DNA from: Cryobacterium sp. PH31-O1 | GTDB lineage: Bacteria; Actinomycetota; Actinomycetes; Actinomycetales; Microbacteriaceae | Assembly (NCBI RefSeq): GCF_030063455.1 | Contig: NZ_JASITB010000001.1 | Span: forward strand, 124,001 to 188,000 | Length of the DNA: 64,000 nt | Direction: 5' to 3' | Part shown: positions 20,721 to 27,328 of the stretch, piece after piece | How positions within the stretch are numbered: position 1 is the first letter of the stretch | Layout of the letters: each line of letters begins with the position of its first letter | The notes under the pieces: generated by a model | The model's input: the letters and a program-made list of their open reading frames with translations, nothing else | What the model was told of the DNA's origin: nothing | Database searches by the model: none | Program-made: the position numbers and the translations under genes

Positions 20721-20986
20721 AACTCAAATTCGATGAGGAGGCAAACGCCGCGTCGCTTTTTCCGGGACGGCCCGCCGGTCAAGGGGAGATAGCGACGACG
20801 GTAAGCGGCATCCAAGATCCCCTCAAAAAGGGAGAATTGCTTCTCCATTTTGATGCGAACGGGCGCCTGATTGAGATCGAGATCCTTAACGCTCGTGATC
20901 TCCTTCGGGCATCCGATCTCGATTCTGCCGATCGAGATCTTCCTTTGGCCGGAAACCAGCTATTGCCTAGTGATTCGCCCGACTAA
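20717..20986 (+). CDS. DUF2283-like small protein, candidate partner of the secreted protein
   Basis: This 89-residue protein starts MKLKFDEEANAASLFP and contains KGELLLHFDANGRLIEIEILNARDLL, matching the DUF2283 pattern of an acidic N-terminal strand followed by 'D..GRLVGIEILDA'. DUF2283 genes are often found beside small BECR-type toxin genes (for example DUF4258), from memory, where they would act as antitoxin or immunity protein. The ATGA overlap with the upstream gene implies tight coupling. A strong terminator follows 70 bases on. Confidence 0.65.
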   Translation: MKLKFDEEANAASLFPGRPAGQGEIATTVSGIQDPLKKGELLLHFDANGRLIEIEILNARDLLRASDLDSADRDLPLAGNQLLPSDSPD

Positions 20987-21056
20987 CAACAGACCTGCCC
21001 TGGTACCTGACCGCTTTTCCATCACGATTGACTACATGACGTGAAGCAATCCAAAA

Positions 21057-21084
21057 GGGGCCGCCTGTCCAAGCGGCCTTTTTT
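21057..21084. terminator. Rho-independent terminator after the cargo pair
   Basis: GGCCGC (21059-21064) pairs with GCGGCC (21073-21078), followed by six T residues; an A-rich run on the left (CCAAAA) allows use on both strands. It lies just inside the right end of the 4.8-kb element. Confidence 0.85.
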
Positions 21085-21103
21085 GGAGTTCGATGTGCCG
21101 AAT

Positions 21104-21143
21104 AGCGATCATAGAACGCCGCCAAAGAGCGCAAAGATTCACA
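21104..21143 (-). repeat. Right 40-bp inverted end of the 4.8-kb transposon
   Basis: Read inward on the minus strand it starts TGTGAATCTTTGCGCTC and then follows the left end with one difference in the last 29 bases. It is followed by the 9-bp repeat GCATACACG. Confidence 0.88.
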
Positions 21144-21152
21144 GCATACACG
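21144..21152 (+). repeat. 9-bp direct repeat (target duplication), right copy
   Basis: GCATACACG here matches 16335-16343. Joining the two flanks restores a minus-strand AAGGAG seven bases before the tnpA ATG. Confidence 0.88.
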
Positions 21153-21325
21153 CTCCTTCTCGAAAACGGAAGAAAACAAGAACCGAAACGTGAGTGCAGT
21201 CGCCTGGCGACCAAGACAACGAACGACGCGCCAATTCAAGACCACCCGATTCTCGTAAATGGTTCTCGGAATAGTGTTCTCATATCATCCCATAACCACG
21301 GCTTTCAAGAAACTACGAGGCCCTC
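21153..21325. promoter_or_regulatory. Stranded tnpA leader and tnpA-tnpR intergenic (res) region
   Basis: The minus strand at 21153-21158 reads AAGGAG, the original ribosome-binding site of tnpA, now 4.8 kb from the gene. The rest of the stretch up to tnpR is the expected place for the Tn3 res site and divergent promoters. Repeated TTCTCG/GTTCTC motifs (21250-21285) are present, but no subsite can be defined securely. Confidence 0.55.
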
Positions 21326-21880
21326 ATGCTCATCGGCTACGCCCGCGTCTCCACCCACGATCAAAACCTCACCCTCCAACACCAGGCCCTCACCGCCGCC
21401 GGCTGTCAGAAAACCTTCGACGACACCATCAGCGGCACCCGCACCGATCGCCCCGGACTGACCAAAGCACTCGAGCAACTCCGACCCGGTGACACCTTCG
21501 TCGTGTGGAAGCTCGACCGTCTCGGCCGAACCGTGAAGAACCTCATCACATTCACCGAACAACTTCACCACGATGGTGTCGGATTCCGATCCCTGACCGA
21601 CCAGATCGACACCACGACCCCAGCTGGCCGATTCTTCTTCCACGTCATGGCCTCCCTCGCTCTAATGGAACGCGAACTCACCATCGAACGCACCCAAGCC
21701 GGACTGGCAGCAGCCCGCCAGGCCGGACGTCTCCCTGGACGCAAACGCATCATGACCGACAGTAAAATCGCCTCCGCAAAACAGCTCCTCGCCACCGGCA
21801 CCCCACCAGCCACCGTTGCCCACAACCTCGGCGTATCCATCCCCACCCTCTACCGCTGGCTACCCGCCAGCGACCGGTAG
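21326..21880 (+). CDS. tnpR: Tn3-type serine resolvase TnpR
   Basis: A complete 184-residue resolvase: MLIGYARVSTHDQNLTLQ with the catalytic serine at about residue 9, DTFVVWKLDRLGRTVKNL, FHVMASLALMERELTIERTQAGL, and the C-terminal helix-turn-helix KQLLATGTPPATVAHNLGVS. It is divergent from tnpA, the usual arrangement in the Tn3 subgroup, and its stop codon falls inside the adjacent Tn3-type end. It would resolve cointegrates formed by TnpA. Confidence 0.95.
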   Translation: MLIGYARVSTHDQNLTLQHQALTAAGCQKTFDDTISGTRTDRPGLTKALEQLRPGDTFVVWKLDRLGRTVKNLITFTEQLHHDGVGFRSLTDQIDTTTPAGRFFFHVMASLALMERELTIERTQAGLAAARQAGRLPGRKRIMTDSKIASAKQLLATGTPPATVAHNLGVSIPTLYRWLPASDR

Positions 21881-21913
21881 CGTGCGATTTATTCCGTTTT
21901 CTGAGGCGACCCC
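21876..21913 (-). repeat. Diverged Tn3-type 38-bp end next to tnpR
   Basis: This 38-bp sequence agrees with the island's outer end at 30 of 38 positions (shared TTTATTCCGTTT core and GACCCC terminus). Coming right after tnpR, it is the expected right end of the first Tn3 unit (13345-21913). Confidence 0.75.
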
Positions 21914-22041
21914 GTACAGGGGTGGCTTGGAAAACGAAAGGTCGTTCAAGGTGTCCCCTGATGTGGGGGTCACCTTCATCTAGACCTGAGGTAGGCGGTC
22001 CCTCTACTGTGAGGCAACAGAATACGACGATGGGGGACGCG

Positions 22042-22401
22042 ATGAAGACTCGATCTAAACTGGCAGTTTTGGGAACAGGTGCACTGGTTCTCCTGTCGAC
22101 GGTAGTTGTCAGCTCTCCAGCGAATGCGGCTATCAGCGACTGCAACGTCACAAACCGGGCGTGCGCTTGGATCGCTTCCAATTCCTCGGGTCTCCCCGGC
22201 ATGTGGAGCTCGAGTGCGTCGACGCTTCCTGGTTGGGATAATCAGATTTCATCAATTCGCAACCGGAAAGCCACGAACATTGGTTGGTTCTCGGGCACGG
22301 GATACTCCGGGAACGTGTTTGTCCATGCGCCAGGTGATGCAGGTTTCTTCAGCTGGCCAGACACTCGCAATGATTCATTCAGCTCGCTCTTCGTATATTG
22401 A
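22042..22401 (+). CDS. Small secreted beta/gamma-crystallin-like (peptidase inhibitor I36-type) protein
   Basis: ATG 22042 with GGGGGAC six bases upstream gives 119 residues. A signal peptide (MKTRSKLAVLGTGALVLLST..., cut after ANA near residue 31) leads to a mature peptide of about 88 residues. Two cysteines (SDCNVTNRACAW) and the pattern PGWDNQISSIRNRKATNIGWF...YSGNVFVHAPGDAGFF...NDSFSSLFVY resemble the two Greek-key repeats of the I36/SMPI inhibitor and crystallin-like family. It is the first gene of a tight four-gene operon ending in a MacAB-like transporter, so it could be a secreted effector or bacteriocin-like product. The activity is not known. Confidence 0.65.
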   Translation: MKTRSKLAVLGTGALVLLSTVVVSSPANAAISDCNVTNRACAWIASNSSGLPGMWSSSASTLPGWDNQISSIRNRKATNIGWFSGTGYSGNVFVHAPGDAGFFSWPDTRNDSFSSLFVY

Positions 22402-22403
22402 CG

Positions 22404-23237
22404 ATGCCTTGGCATCCACCAAGGATTTATGCGGCCTGTCTCATCATGGTGACGTTGGGTCTGGTGGGCTGTAGCAGCACTCCGGAGCGGGACTACAGCA
22501 CGGTCCGGGCGCAGCTCAATCCGCAAACTAGCGATGTTCGACTCCCTCTTGAGGCGTATGCCATGAGCTGGTCGGAGATGCAGGACGTCTCGCACGCGAA
22601 TGCGCTCCTCGTCTCCGATTGTTTGGCCGTCGGGGGCCGCCAGTTTGCGCGAGCAACCCAGGACTGGGACTCCATACCCGCGATTCCTGATCGTCGGTAT
22701 GGGGCCTGGTCTCAGACCGACGCCGAGAAAAACGGATACGAGCTACCCCAATCGCCTCAATCGGCCGCTTTGACGACGTTAGAGGATGGGCTCGGCGATG
22801 ACTGGTGGGAAGCATTCGAATCCTGCCAATCCAAAGTTGAACTCTTCCCCATCATGGGTTTCAACACTGCGCCGGACACATCTCCCGTCGACGTCGGGAT
22901 GAACGAGTCTTTCACAGCGCTTCTAGCAAGTAGTGCATTTGATTCCGTGCGCGCGGACTGGACGAGCTGCATAGTCGCTCAGGGCGTAGTCCCTGACAGT
23001 GAATCGGGCGTGTTGGTCCCGGAGATTCCGGCCGCTGGTGAGGAACAACTACGAGTCGCAGCGATCGATGTCGCATGCAAGGAATCATTGAACAGCGTCC
23101 AGAAACTCGCCGACGTCGAAGCGCAAGGGCAGATGGCCTATATCGACGAGCATGAGAGCGAATTGAAGGCGTACCGCGACAAGGTAGACGACGTCCTTTT
23201 CGCAGTGAGAAAGGTGCTGGCGACCTTTGGCGGATGA
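22404..23237 (+). CDS. Lipoprotein of the transporter cassette
   Basis: ATG 22404 (or TTG 22398, which would overlap the previous stop by four bases) gives about 277 residues with a lipoprotein signal (AACLIMVTLGLVGC). The mature part has conserved-looking tryptophans and four later cysteines (VSDCLAVGG, FESCQSK, TSCIVAQG, DVACKE) in pairs, suggesting disulfides outside the membrane, and a C-terminal charged helix. I do not recognise a named family. Because it sits between the small secreted protein and a periplasmic-adaptor-like protein, it may help export of, or protect against, the secreted product. Its 3' end overlaps the next gene by 11 bases. Confidence 0.7.
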   Translation: MPWHPPRIYAACLIMVTLGLVGCSSTPERDYSTVRAQLNPQTSDVRLPLEAYAMSWSEMQDVSHANALLVSDCLAVGGRQFARATQDWDSIPAIPDRRYGAWSQTDAEKNGYELPQSPQSAALTTLEDGLGDDWWEAFESCQSKVELFPIMGFNTAPDTSPVDVGMNESFTALLASSAFDSVRADWTSCIVAQGVVPDSESGVLVPEIPAAGEEQLRVAAIDVACKESLNSVQKLADVEAQGQMAYIDEHESELKAYRDKVDDVLFAVRKVLATFGG

Positions 23238-24345
23238 ACACACTCCTCACACGCAAGCGAAGCTTCGGTATCTGGCGCACCCGCGACGAACTTGGGTATT
23301 CATCGGCTTAGCGGTCGCGGTCGCGGTCATTGCCTTCGGGCTGGGGACTTTGGTGCGCTCACCGGATTCATTAATTCTTGACGCGCGAGACCAGACCATT
23401 CCTGTATTCGCCACTGTCGAGTCGCGCGCTGTGACGGCTGATGTTCGGATTCAGGGCGATGTCGTGGGAAGCACCGCTCATCCCATATATGCGGCTGCCC
23501 CCGACGGTGCCTCTGTCGCCGTGGTCACGAAGGCCGGTGTTGCGTCCGGTGCGACGCTGACGAACGGCGCGCTCGTAGGTACTGTGTCAGATCGCCCCGT
23601 TTTCGTCTTCTCCCTGAAAATACCCCTGTTCCGTGATATTCACCGGTCCGACAAGGGAACCGACGTTTCTAGTCTTCAGGATGCCCTCGGCGTCCCCGCG
23701 ACTGCGGTTATGGATACTTCCACGCTTAACGCCGTTCGCCACCTGTATAACGGAGCCGAGCTTGTTCCCCCGGGCGGAGCAGGAAACGGGACCTATGTCA
23801 GACTCAGCGAGTTCGTGTCACTGCCCTCGTCGGACGAACCGCCACTAGTCCGCACCATCGCCGGGGTCGGTACTCTGCTGGATTCAAACACCCCTCTTGC
23901 AACCCTGAGTATCGGCCGCGGCTTTGTGAGCGTGCGGGCTAGTGTCAGTGAGGCCGATCACATCGTGCAAGGGAGCGAGGCATCGGTGCAGGGTGCCGAC
24001 GGTGCCACCACAAAAGGAACGGTTACGTCGATCGGAGATTTCCAAGCGTCCGGAACCGTCGCGGGTCGTCCCCCTGGCCGGGACATTCGTATCGACTTGC
24101 CAGAAGACGACCCGCTGGCGTCGGGAGCATCGGTAGCCGTGCTCTTCGGCGTGGCAGGCGAGCTGGTGACGGCGGTGCCAACGTTGGCGATCCGCTCAGA
24201 CTCTGGCGGCGATTATGTTCTCCGCCGAGCTGACAACAGCACGGCGGAACGAGTTACCGTCACGATTCTGCGAAATGCAAACGGGTGGAGCGCCGTTGAT
24301 TCCGCCCTGCTAGCAGTAGGTGACGACGTGACGGTTTCCCCGTGA
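23227..24345 (+). CDS. HlyD/MacA-like adaptor with a peptidoglycan-binding-like segment
   Basis: The TTG at 23227 yields 372 residues. There is one membrane helix (residues 24-43, VFIGLAVAVAVIAFGLGTLV), a lipoyl/barrel-sandwich region (VTADVRIQGDVVGSTAHPIYAA... VASGATLTNGALVGTVSDRPVFVF), an insert resembling a PG_binding_1 domain (HRSDKGTDVSSLQDALGV), then beta-barrel segments. This order is typical of actinobacterial adaptor proteins encoded before an ABC transporter. It overlaps the transporter gene by four bases (GTGA). The start codon is the only one available before the helix but is weak. Confidence 0.78.
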   Translation: MADEHTPHTQAKLRYLAHPRRTWVFIGLAVAVAVIAFGLGTLVRSPDSLILDARDQTIPVFATVESRAVTADVRIQGDVVGSTAHPIYAAAPDGASVAVVTKAGVASGATLTNGALVGTVSDRPVFVFSLKIPLFRDIHRSDKGTDVSSLQDALGVPATAVMDTSTLNAVRHLYNGAELVPPGGAGNGTYVRLSEFVSLPSSDEPPLVRTIAGVGTLLDSNTPLATLSIGRGFVSVRASVSEADHIVQGSEASVQGADGATTKGTVTSIGDFQASGTVAGRPPGRDIRIDLPEDDPLASGASVAVLFGVAGELVTAVPTLAIRSDSGGDYVLRRADNSTAERVTVTILRNANGWSAVDSALLAVGDDVTVSP

Positions 24346-26288
24346 AAACAACGCACCCTCTCATCTCCTTGAAACAGGTGAGCCGACGATATGGAGATCA
24401 ACAACAGTGGTTCGCGCTACAAAACGCGACCCTAGAAATCGGGCACGGCGAGTTCGTAGCGATCATCGGCCCGTCCGGGTCAGGAAAGTCGACGCTCCTG
24501 AATACGATGGGGCTTCTCGATGAGACCTGGAATGGCACCTTCGAGATCGACGGCCGCGACGTCAGGGAGCTCAACCGGGCCGAGCGTGACAAGCTCCGCG
24601 CGAGCATGTTCGGATTCGTTTTCCAATCTTCATATGCGAATCCCTATGAATCCACCGCGCGAAACGCTGCCCTCGGACTGGCCATTCAGGGTCTGAGCCT
24701 GACAGAACAAAGCGCCCGGGTCACTCGAGCCCTCGCCGTGGTGGGTCTTCTTGACAAAGCCGACAGTATGTCTCGGACCCTGTCGGGTGGCGAACGACAG
24801 CGCCTCGCGATCGCGCGCGCAATCGCGACACAACCGCGCCTGATTCTCGCAGATGAGCCAACGGGGAATCTTGATAGTGCCTCCGCAACACGGATGATGG
24901 AGCTTTTTCGCGAGCTGAACGAGCTGGGAACCTCCATAGTTGTCGTCACGCACGATCGCAAAGTGGCTGATTTCGCGCACCGCATCGTCGAAGTCCGAGA
25001 CGGCATCCTCACCGAAGTCGGAGCACCCATACCGAAGACCAAGCCAGAACACACTCCCGCGGCTGACGACCTCACACCAGCAGTATCGCCTTGGCTGAGG
25101 CGGCCGCGTGTCGTCGGCGCGACGATGCGACGGTGGCCGGAGCATGCCATCCGCGCCATGAACAATGTCACATCGCGTCCGATGCGATCCGCCGCTCTCG
25201 TGGCGGCGTTCACCCTAGCGATCGCCGGCATGGTGGCAGCGGCTGGCATCGGCGCCAGTGCATCACAACAGATAGCGGATCGCCTCACATCCGCAGCCTT
25301 GGACGAGGTGCGCGTCAGCGTCACAGCCGGAACAAGTCCGGACGAGCGTCACAACCAAGTACAAGCAATCGGCGAGCTTCTACACGTCCTTGGAGTGGGG
25401 GAACTGGCCGCGCTGGATGCCGCAACCGCTAGGACGTCGCGTTTTGCCCTGTCTCCGAGTGTGGATGGGCAATCGTTCTCGGGAAGCACGCTGGGAGTCA
25501 ACGAATCGTTGCTGACCCTGTCCGAGGTAGTGACGGTCCCCGTCAACGCGTCTCAATTCTTTGGGTCAGTTTCGTCTGGCCGGGTTGCACTAGTCGGCGA
25601 AGAAGTGGCGGAAAGACTCGGTATACGACCTGGCGGGTTCGGAAGCGAGGTTTGGGTCTCCGGACGGCCCTACTCCGTCGTCGGCACGATCACGGACTCG
25701 CCCAGGGCCCCAAATCTGGTCACCAGTGTAGTTATCCCGCTAGAGGAGCTTCCCAGCCCCGCTTCGGAAATCGTCGTCCGGACGGAACCGGGCTTTTCCG
25801 CGAGCGTCGCTGAGGCCATCCCCCTCGCCCTGTCGCCGTCGGCTCCAGCTGACGTCGCCGTGTCAACAACTGGCGATCTGCGCAACCTGCGAGTCGGTGT
25901 GTCCGCCGACCTCGATGGCTTACTCAACTCCATATCTGTCGCACTCTTGGCTCTGGCTGTTCTCAGCGCTTCATCGGCGATGTTTCTTTCCGTTCACTCT
26001 CGCACCCAGGAGCTCGCTCTCAGCCGCGCACTTGGCCTCAGCCAGACCGGTGTCGCCACCATCTTCATTTGGGAGGGAATCATCGTCGGCTTCGCCGGTT
26101 CCTTGGCGGGCGTGTCCCTCGGACTAACGGTTGCCGTCGGAGTGGCTGCTGCCCGAGACTGGACCGCAGCTGTTCCTTGGTCCGCTCTCGCGCTGGCACC
26201 TCTGGTAGGGATCATCGGCGGAGCGGTCTCAGCTTTCCTGCCAGCATTGCGGGCAGCCCGTATCGATCCCGCGGATGCCATTCGCTGA
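24342..26288 (+). CDS. MacB-like ABC transporter, ATPase fused to FtsX-type permease
   Basis: This 648-residue fusion has an N-terminal ATPase (about residues 5-225) with Walker A GPSGSGKST, signature LSGGERQR, Walker B LILADEPTGNLD and switch histidine VVVTHD. The C-terminal half (about 270-648) is an FtsX/MacB permease: one helix near 285 (AALVAAFTLAIAGMVAAAGI), a large extracytoplasmic domain, then three helices near the end, finishing PALRAARIDPADAIR. MacB-type pumps move substrates from the outer leaflet or periplasm rather than across the inner membrane. As the last gene of the cassette it probably acts on the secreted protein's target or product. Confidence 0.9.
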   Translation: MKTTHPLISLKQVSRRYGDQQQWFALQNATLEIGHGEFVAIIGPSGSGKSTLLNTMGLLDETWNGTFEIDGRDVRELNRAERDKLRASMFGFVFQSSYANPYESTARNAALGLAIQGLSLTEQSARVTRALAVVGLLDKADSMSRTLSGGERQRLAIARAIATQPRLILADEPTGNLDSASATRMMELFRELNELGTSIVVVTHDRKVADFAHRIVEVRDGILTEVGAPIPKTKPEHTPAADDLTPAVSPWLRRPRVVGATMRRWPEHAIRAMNNVTSRPMRSAALVAAFTLAIAGMVAAAGIGASASQQIADRLTSAALDEVRVSVTAGTSPDERHNQVQAIGELLHVLGVGELAALDAATARTSRFALSPSVDGQSFSGSTLGVNESLLTLSEVVTVPVNASQFFGSVSSGRVALVGEEVAERLGIRPGGFGSEVWVSGRPYSVVGTITDSPRAPNLVTSVVIPLEELPSPASEIVVRTEPGFSASVAEAIPLALSPSAPADVAVSTTGDLRNLRVGVSADLDGLLNSISVALLALAVLSASSAMFLSVHSRTQELALSRALGLSQTGVATIFIWEGIIVGFAGSLAGVSLGLTVAVGVAAARDWTAAVPWSALALAPLVGIIGGAVSAFLPALRAARIDPADAIR

Positions 26289-26743
26289 ACATAACAGCGC
26301 CTATCACGCAGCGTCGCGGAAAAATAGATCATGCACGCATCTATGAATTGCTTCCTCGCGGGGTGTTCTGAACGGCCCCATGCCAGACAGCGTTGCAGCA
26401 CACCTACGAATCTCACAGCCTCCCGCCCGCCAGTGCGGGTTCTTCCGTCCCCGCCCCCGGCACGGAGGCCGGAACGGGGTCTGACCAGTAGCGGGACGGT
26501 GAATGGCGGTAACGACTGGACCGGTCGGTCGGACTGCGGTGATACGAAGCGGCGAGCATGCGCGCGTTCAGAACTCGTCTCAAAACGTTGGCCAGCTCGC
26601 TAGGAATGTCAGCTGAATTGTGGACACGCCGTGTTCGGCGTGTCGTGCGTCGCAGAATTCAACGATTTTGGACACCGGACAGGCCGCCGTTGCGGGTGAT
26701 CTGGGGTTTAGCGCCAATGGCCGTTCCGCTACTAGTCAGACCC
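26289..26743. other. Gene-free stretch between the transporter cassette and tnpR remnant
   Basis: No convincing gene lies in these 455 bases. A perfect 9-bp hairpin (GACACGCCG, 26623-26631 with 26636-26644) is present and might end the upstream operon. The sequence just before 26744 is where the N-terminal part of a resolvase gene would lie; it does not translate to resolvase. Confidence 0.45.
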
Positions 26744-26872
26744 ATGACTGACCATAAAATCACCGCAGCGAGGCAGCTCCTCGCCCAGGGCACCTCCTCC
26801 GCCGACGTCGCCCACAACGTCGGGGTCTTGATCCCGACCCTCTACCGGTGGATCCCTGCCACTGACCGTTAA
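26744..26872 (+). pseudogene. C-terminal remnant of a second tnpR
   Basis: Forty-two codons encode MTDHKITAARQLLAQG... ending TLYRWIPATDR, closely matching the last residues of the intact resolvase at 21326-21880 (helix-turn-helix region). The catalytic N-terminal domain is missing. A Tn3-type end follows 45 bases later, exactly as after the intact gene. Confidence 0.88.
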
Positions 26873-26917
26873 ACCGAAAACGGAGCCCCAACCACGTCAC
26901 CAGGCCCAAAAAATCGG

Positions 26918-26955
26918 CTTAGCGTGTTACTTATTCCGTTTCGTGAGCTGACCCC
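26918..26955 (-). repeat. Internal Tn3-type 38-bp end
   Basis: It agrees with the outer island ends at 36 of 38 positions, including the CTTAGCGTG start and GAGCTGACCCC end. It lies in the same orientation as the right outer end, after the tnpR remnant. From here to 27146 no gene is visible. Confidence 0.9.
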
Positions 26956-27146
26956 ATGAAGATGAGGCCAGCGGCGAGCAGAACGACCAGCCCAAATATG
27001 AGTGGACCGCTCCCACTGGATGGAGTTCTGATTTTCGCCGTCACCTGATAGCCCTCCTAGGAAACTTGGCTCGGACTTCCTTACAAATCATTGCACTCAA
27101 CGGCAAGGTCAGTGATCTCGACCTGGAGATCCTAGGGACCGTGCGG

Positions 27147-27326
27147 CTATTTTCTTCGCGAGCGCGCGATTTCAACGATGATCAAACTTAGGAGACCAAA
27201 GCTTGCGCTTGCTAAGAGGAGCACCCTTGCAATGCCTTCCACCCAGATGAATGCAGCCACAATAACGAATGCAAATACGAGCATGAGCAGGATGCTCGCA
27301 AGAGGCGTTCTTTTCCGAAACTGCAT
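27147..27326 (-). CDS. Two-helix membrane protein, candidate immunity partner of the RHS protein
   Basis: ATG 27326 has AGGAG seven bases upstream, inside the last codons of the RHS gene, and starts two bases after the RHS stop. The 59-residue product starts MQFRKRTPLASILLML and has two hydrophobic helices (about 10-31 and 35-53) and a basic C-terminus (RSRRK). Immunity genes of polymorphic RHS toxins lie immediately downstream, and immunity proteins against pore-forming toxins are typically small multi-helix membrane proteins. The assignment as immunity protein is inference. Confidence 0.6.
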   Translation of the reverse strand: MQFRKRTPLASILLMLVFAFVIVAAFIWVEGIARVLLLASASFGLLSLIIVEIARSRRK

Positions 27327-27328
27327 GC

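Larger units (their letters stand above)
16344..21143. mobile_element. 4.8-kb TniA/TniB-type transposon with resolvase and two-gene cargo
   Basis: The element starts with TGTG and ends with CACA, has 40-bp inverted ends that agree at 34 of 40 positions (29 core positions with one difference), and is flanked by the 9-bp direct repeat GCATACACG. It holds, all on the minus strand, a TniB-like ATPase, a TniA-like transposase and a serine resolvase with an adjacent res-like site. On the plus strand it carries a secreted protein with a DUF2283 partner and a terminator. No TniQ-like gene is present. It sits between tnpA and tnpR of the host Tn3 transposon, recalling the preference of Tn5053/Tn402 elements for res regions. 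Confidence 0.9.

Noticed and set aside
20967..21245. A 92-residue minus-strand frame after the DUF2283 gene
   Set aside because: It runs through the terminator and the transposon end and shows no family features.
22042..22401. Lactococcin 972-type bacteriocin
   Set aside because: The cassette layout suggested it, but the mature sequence fits the I36/crystallin-like pattern better and the transporter is MacB-like.
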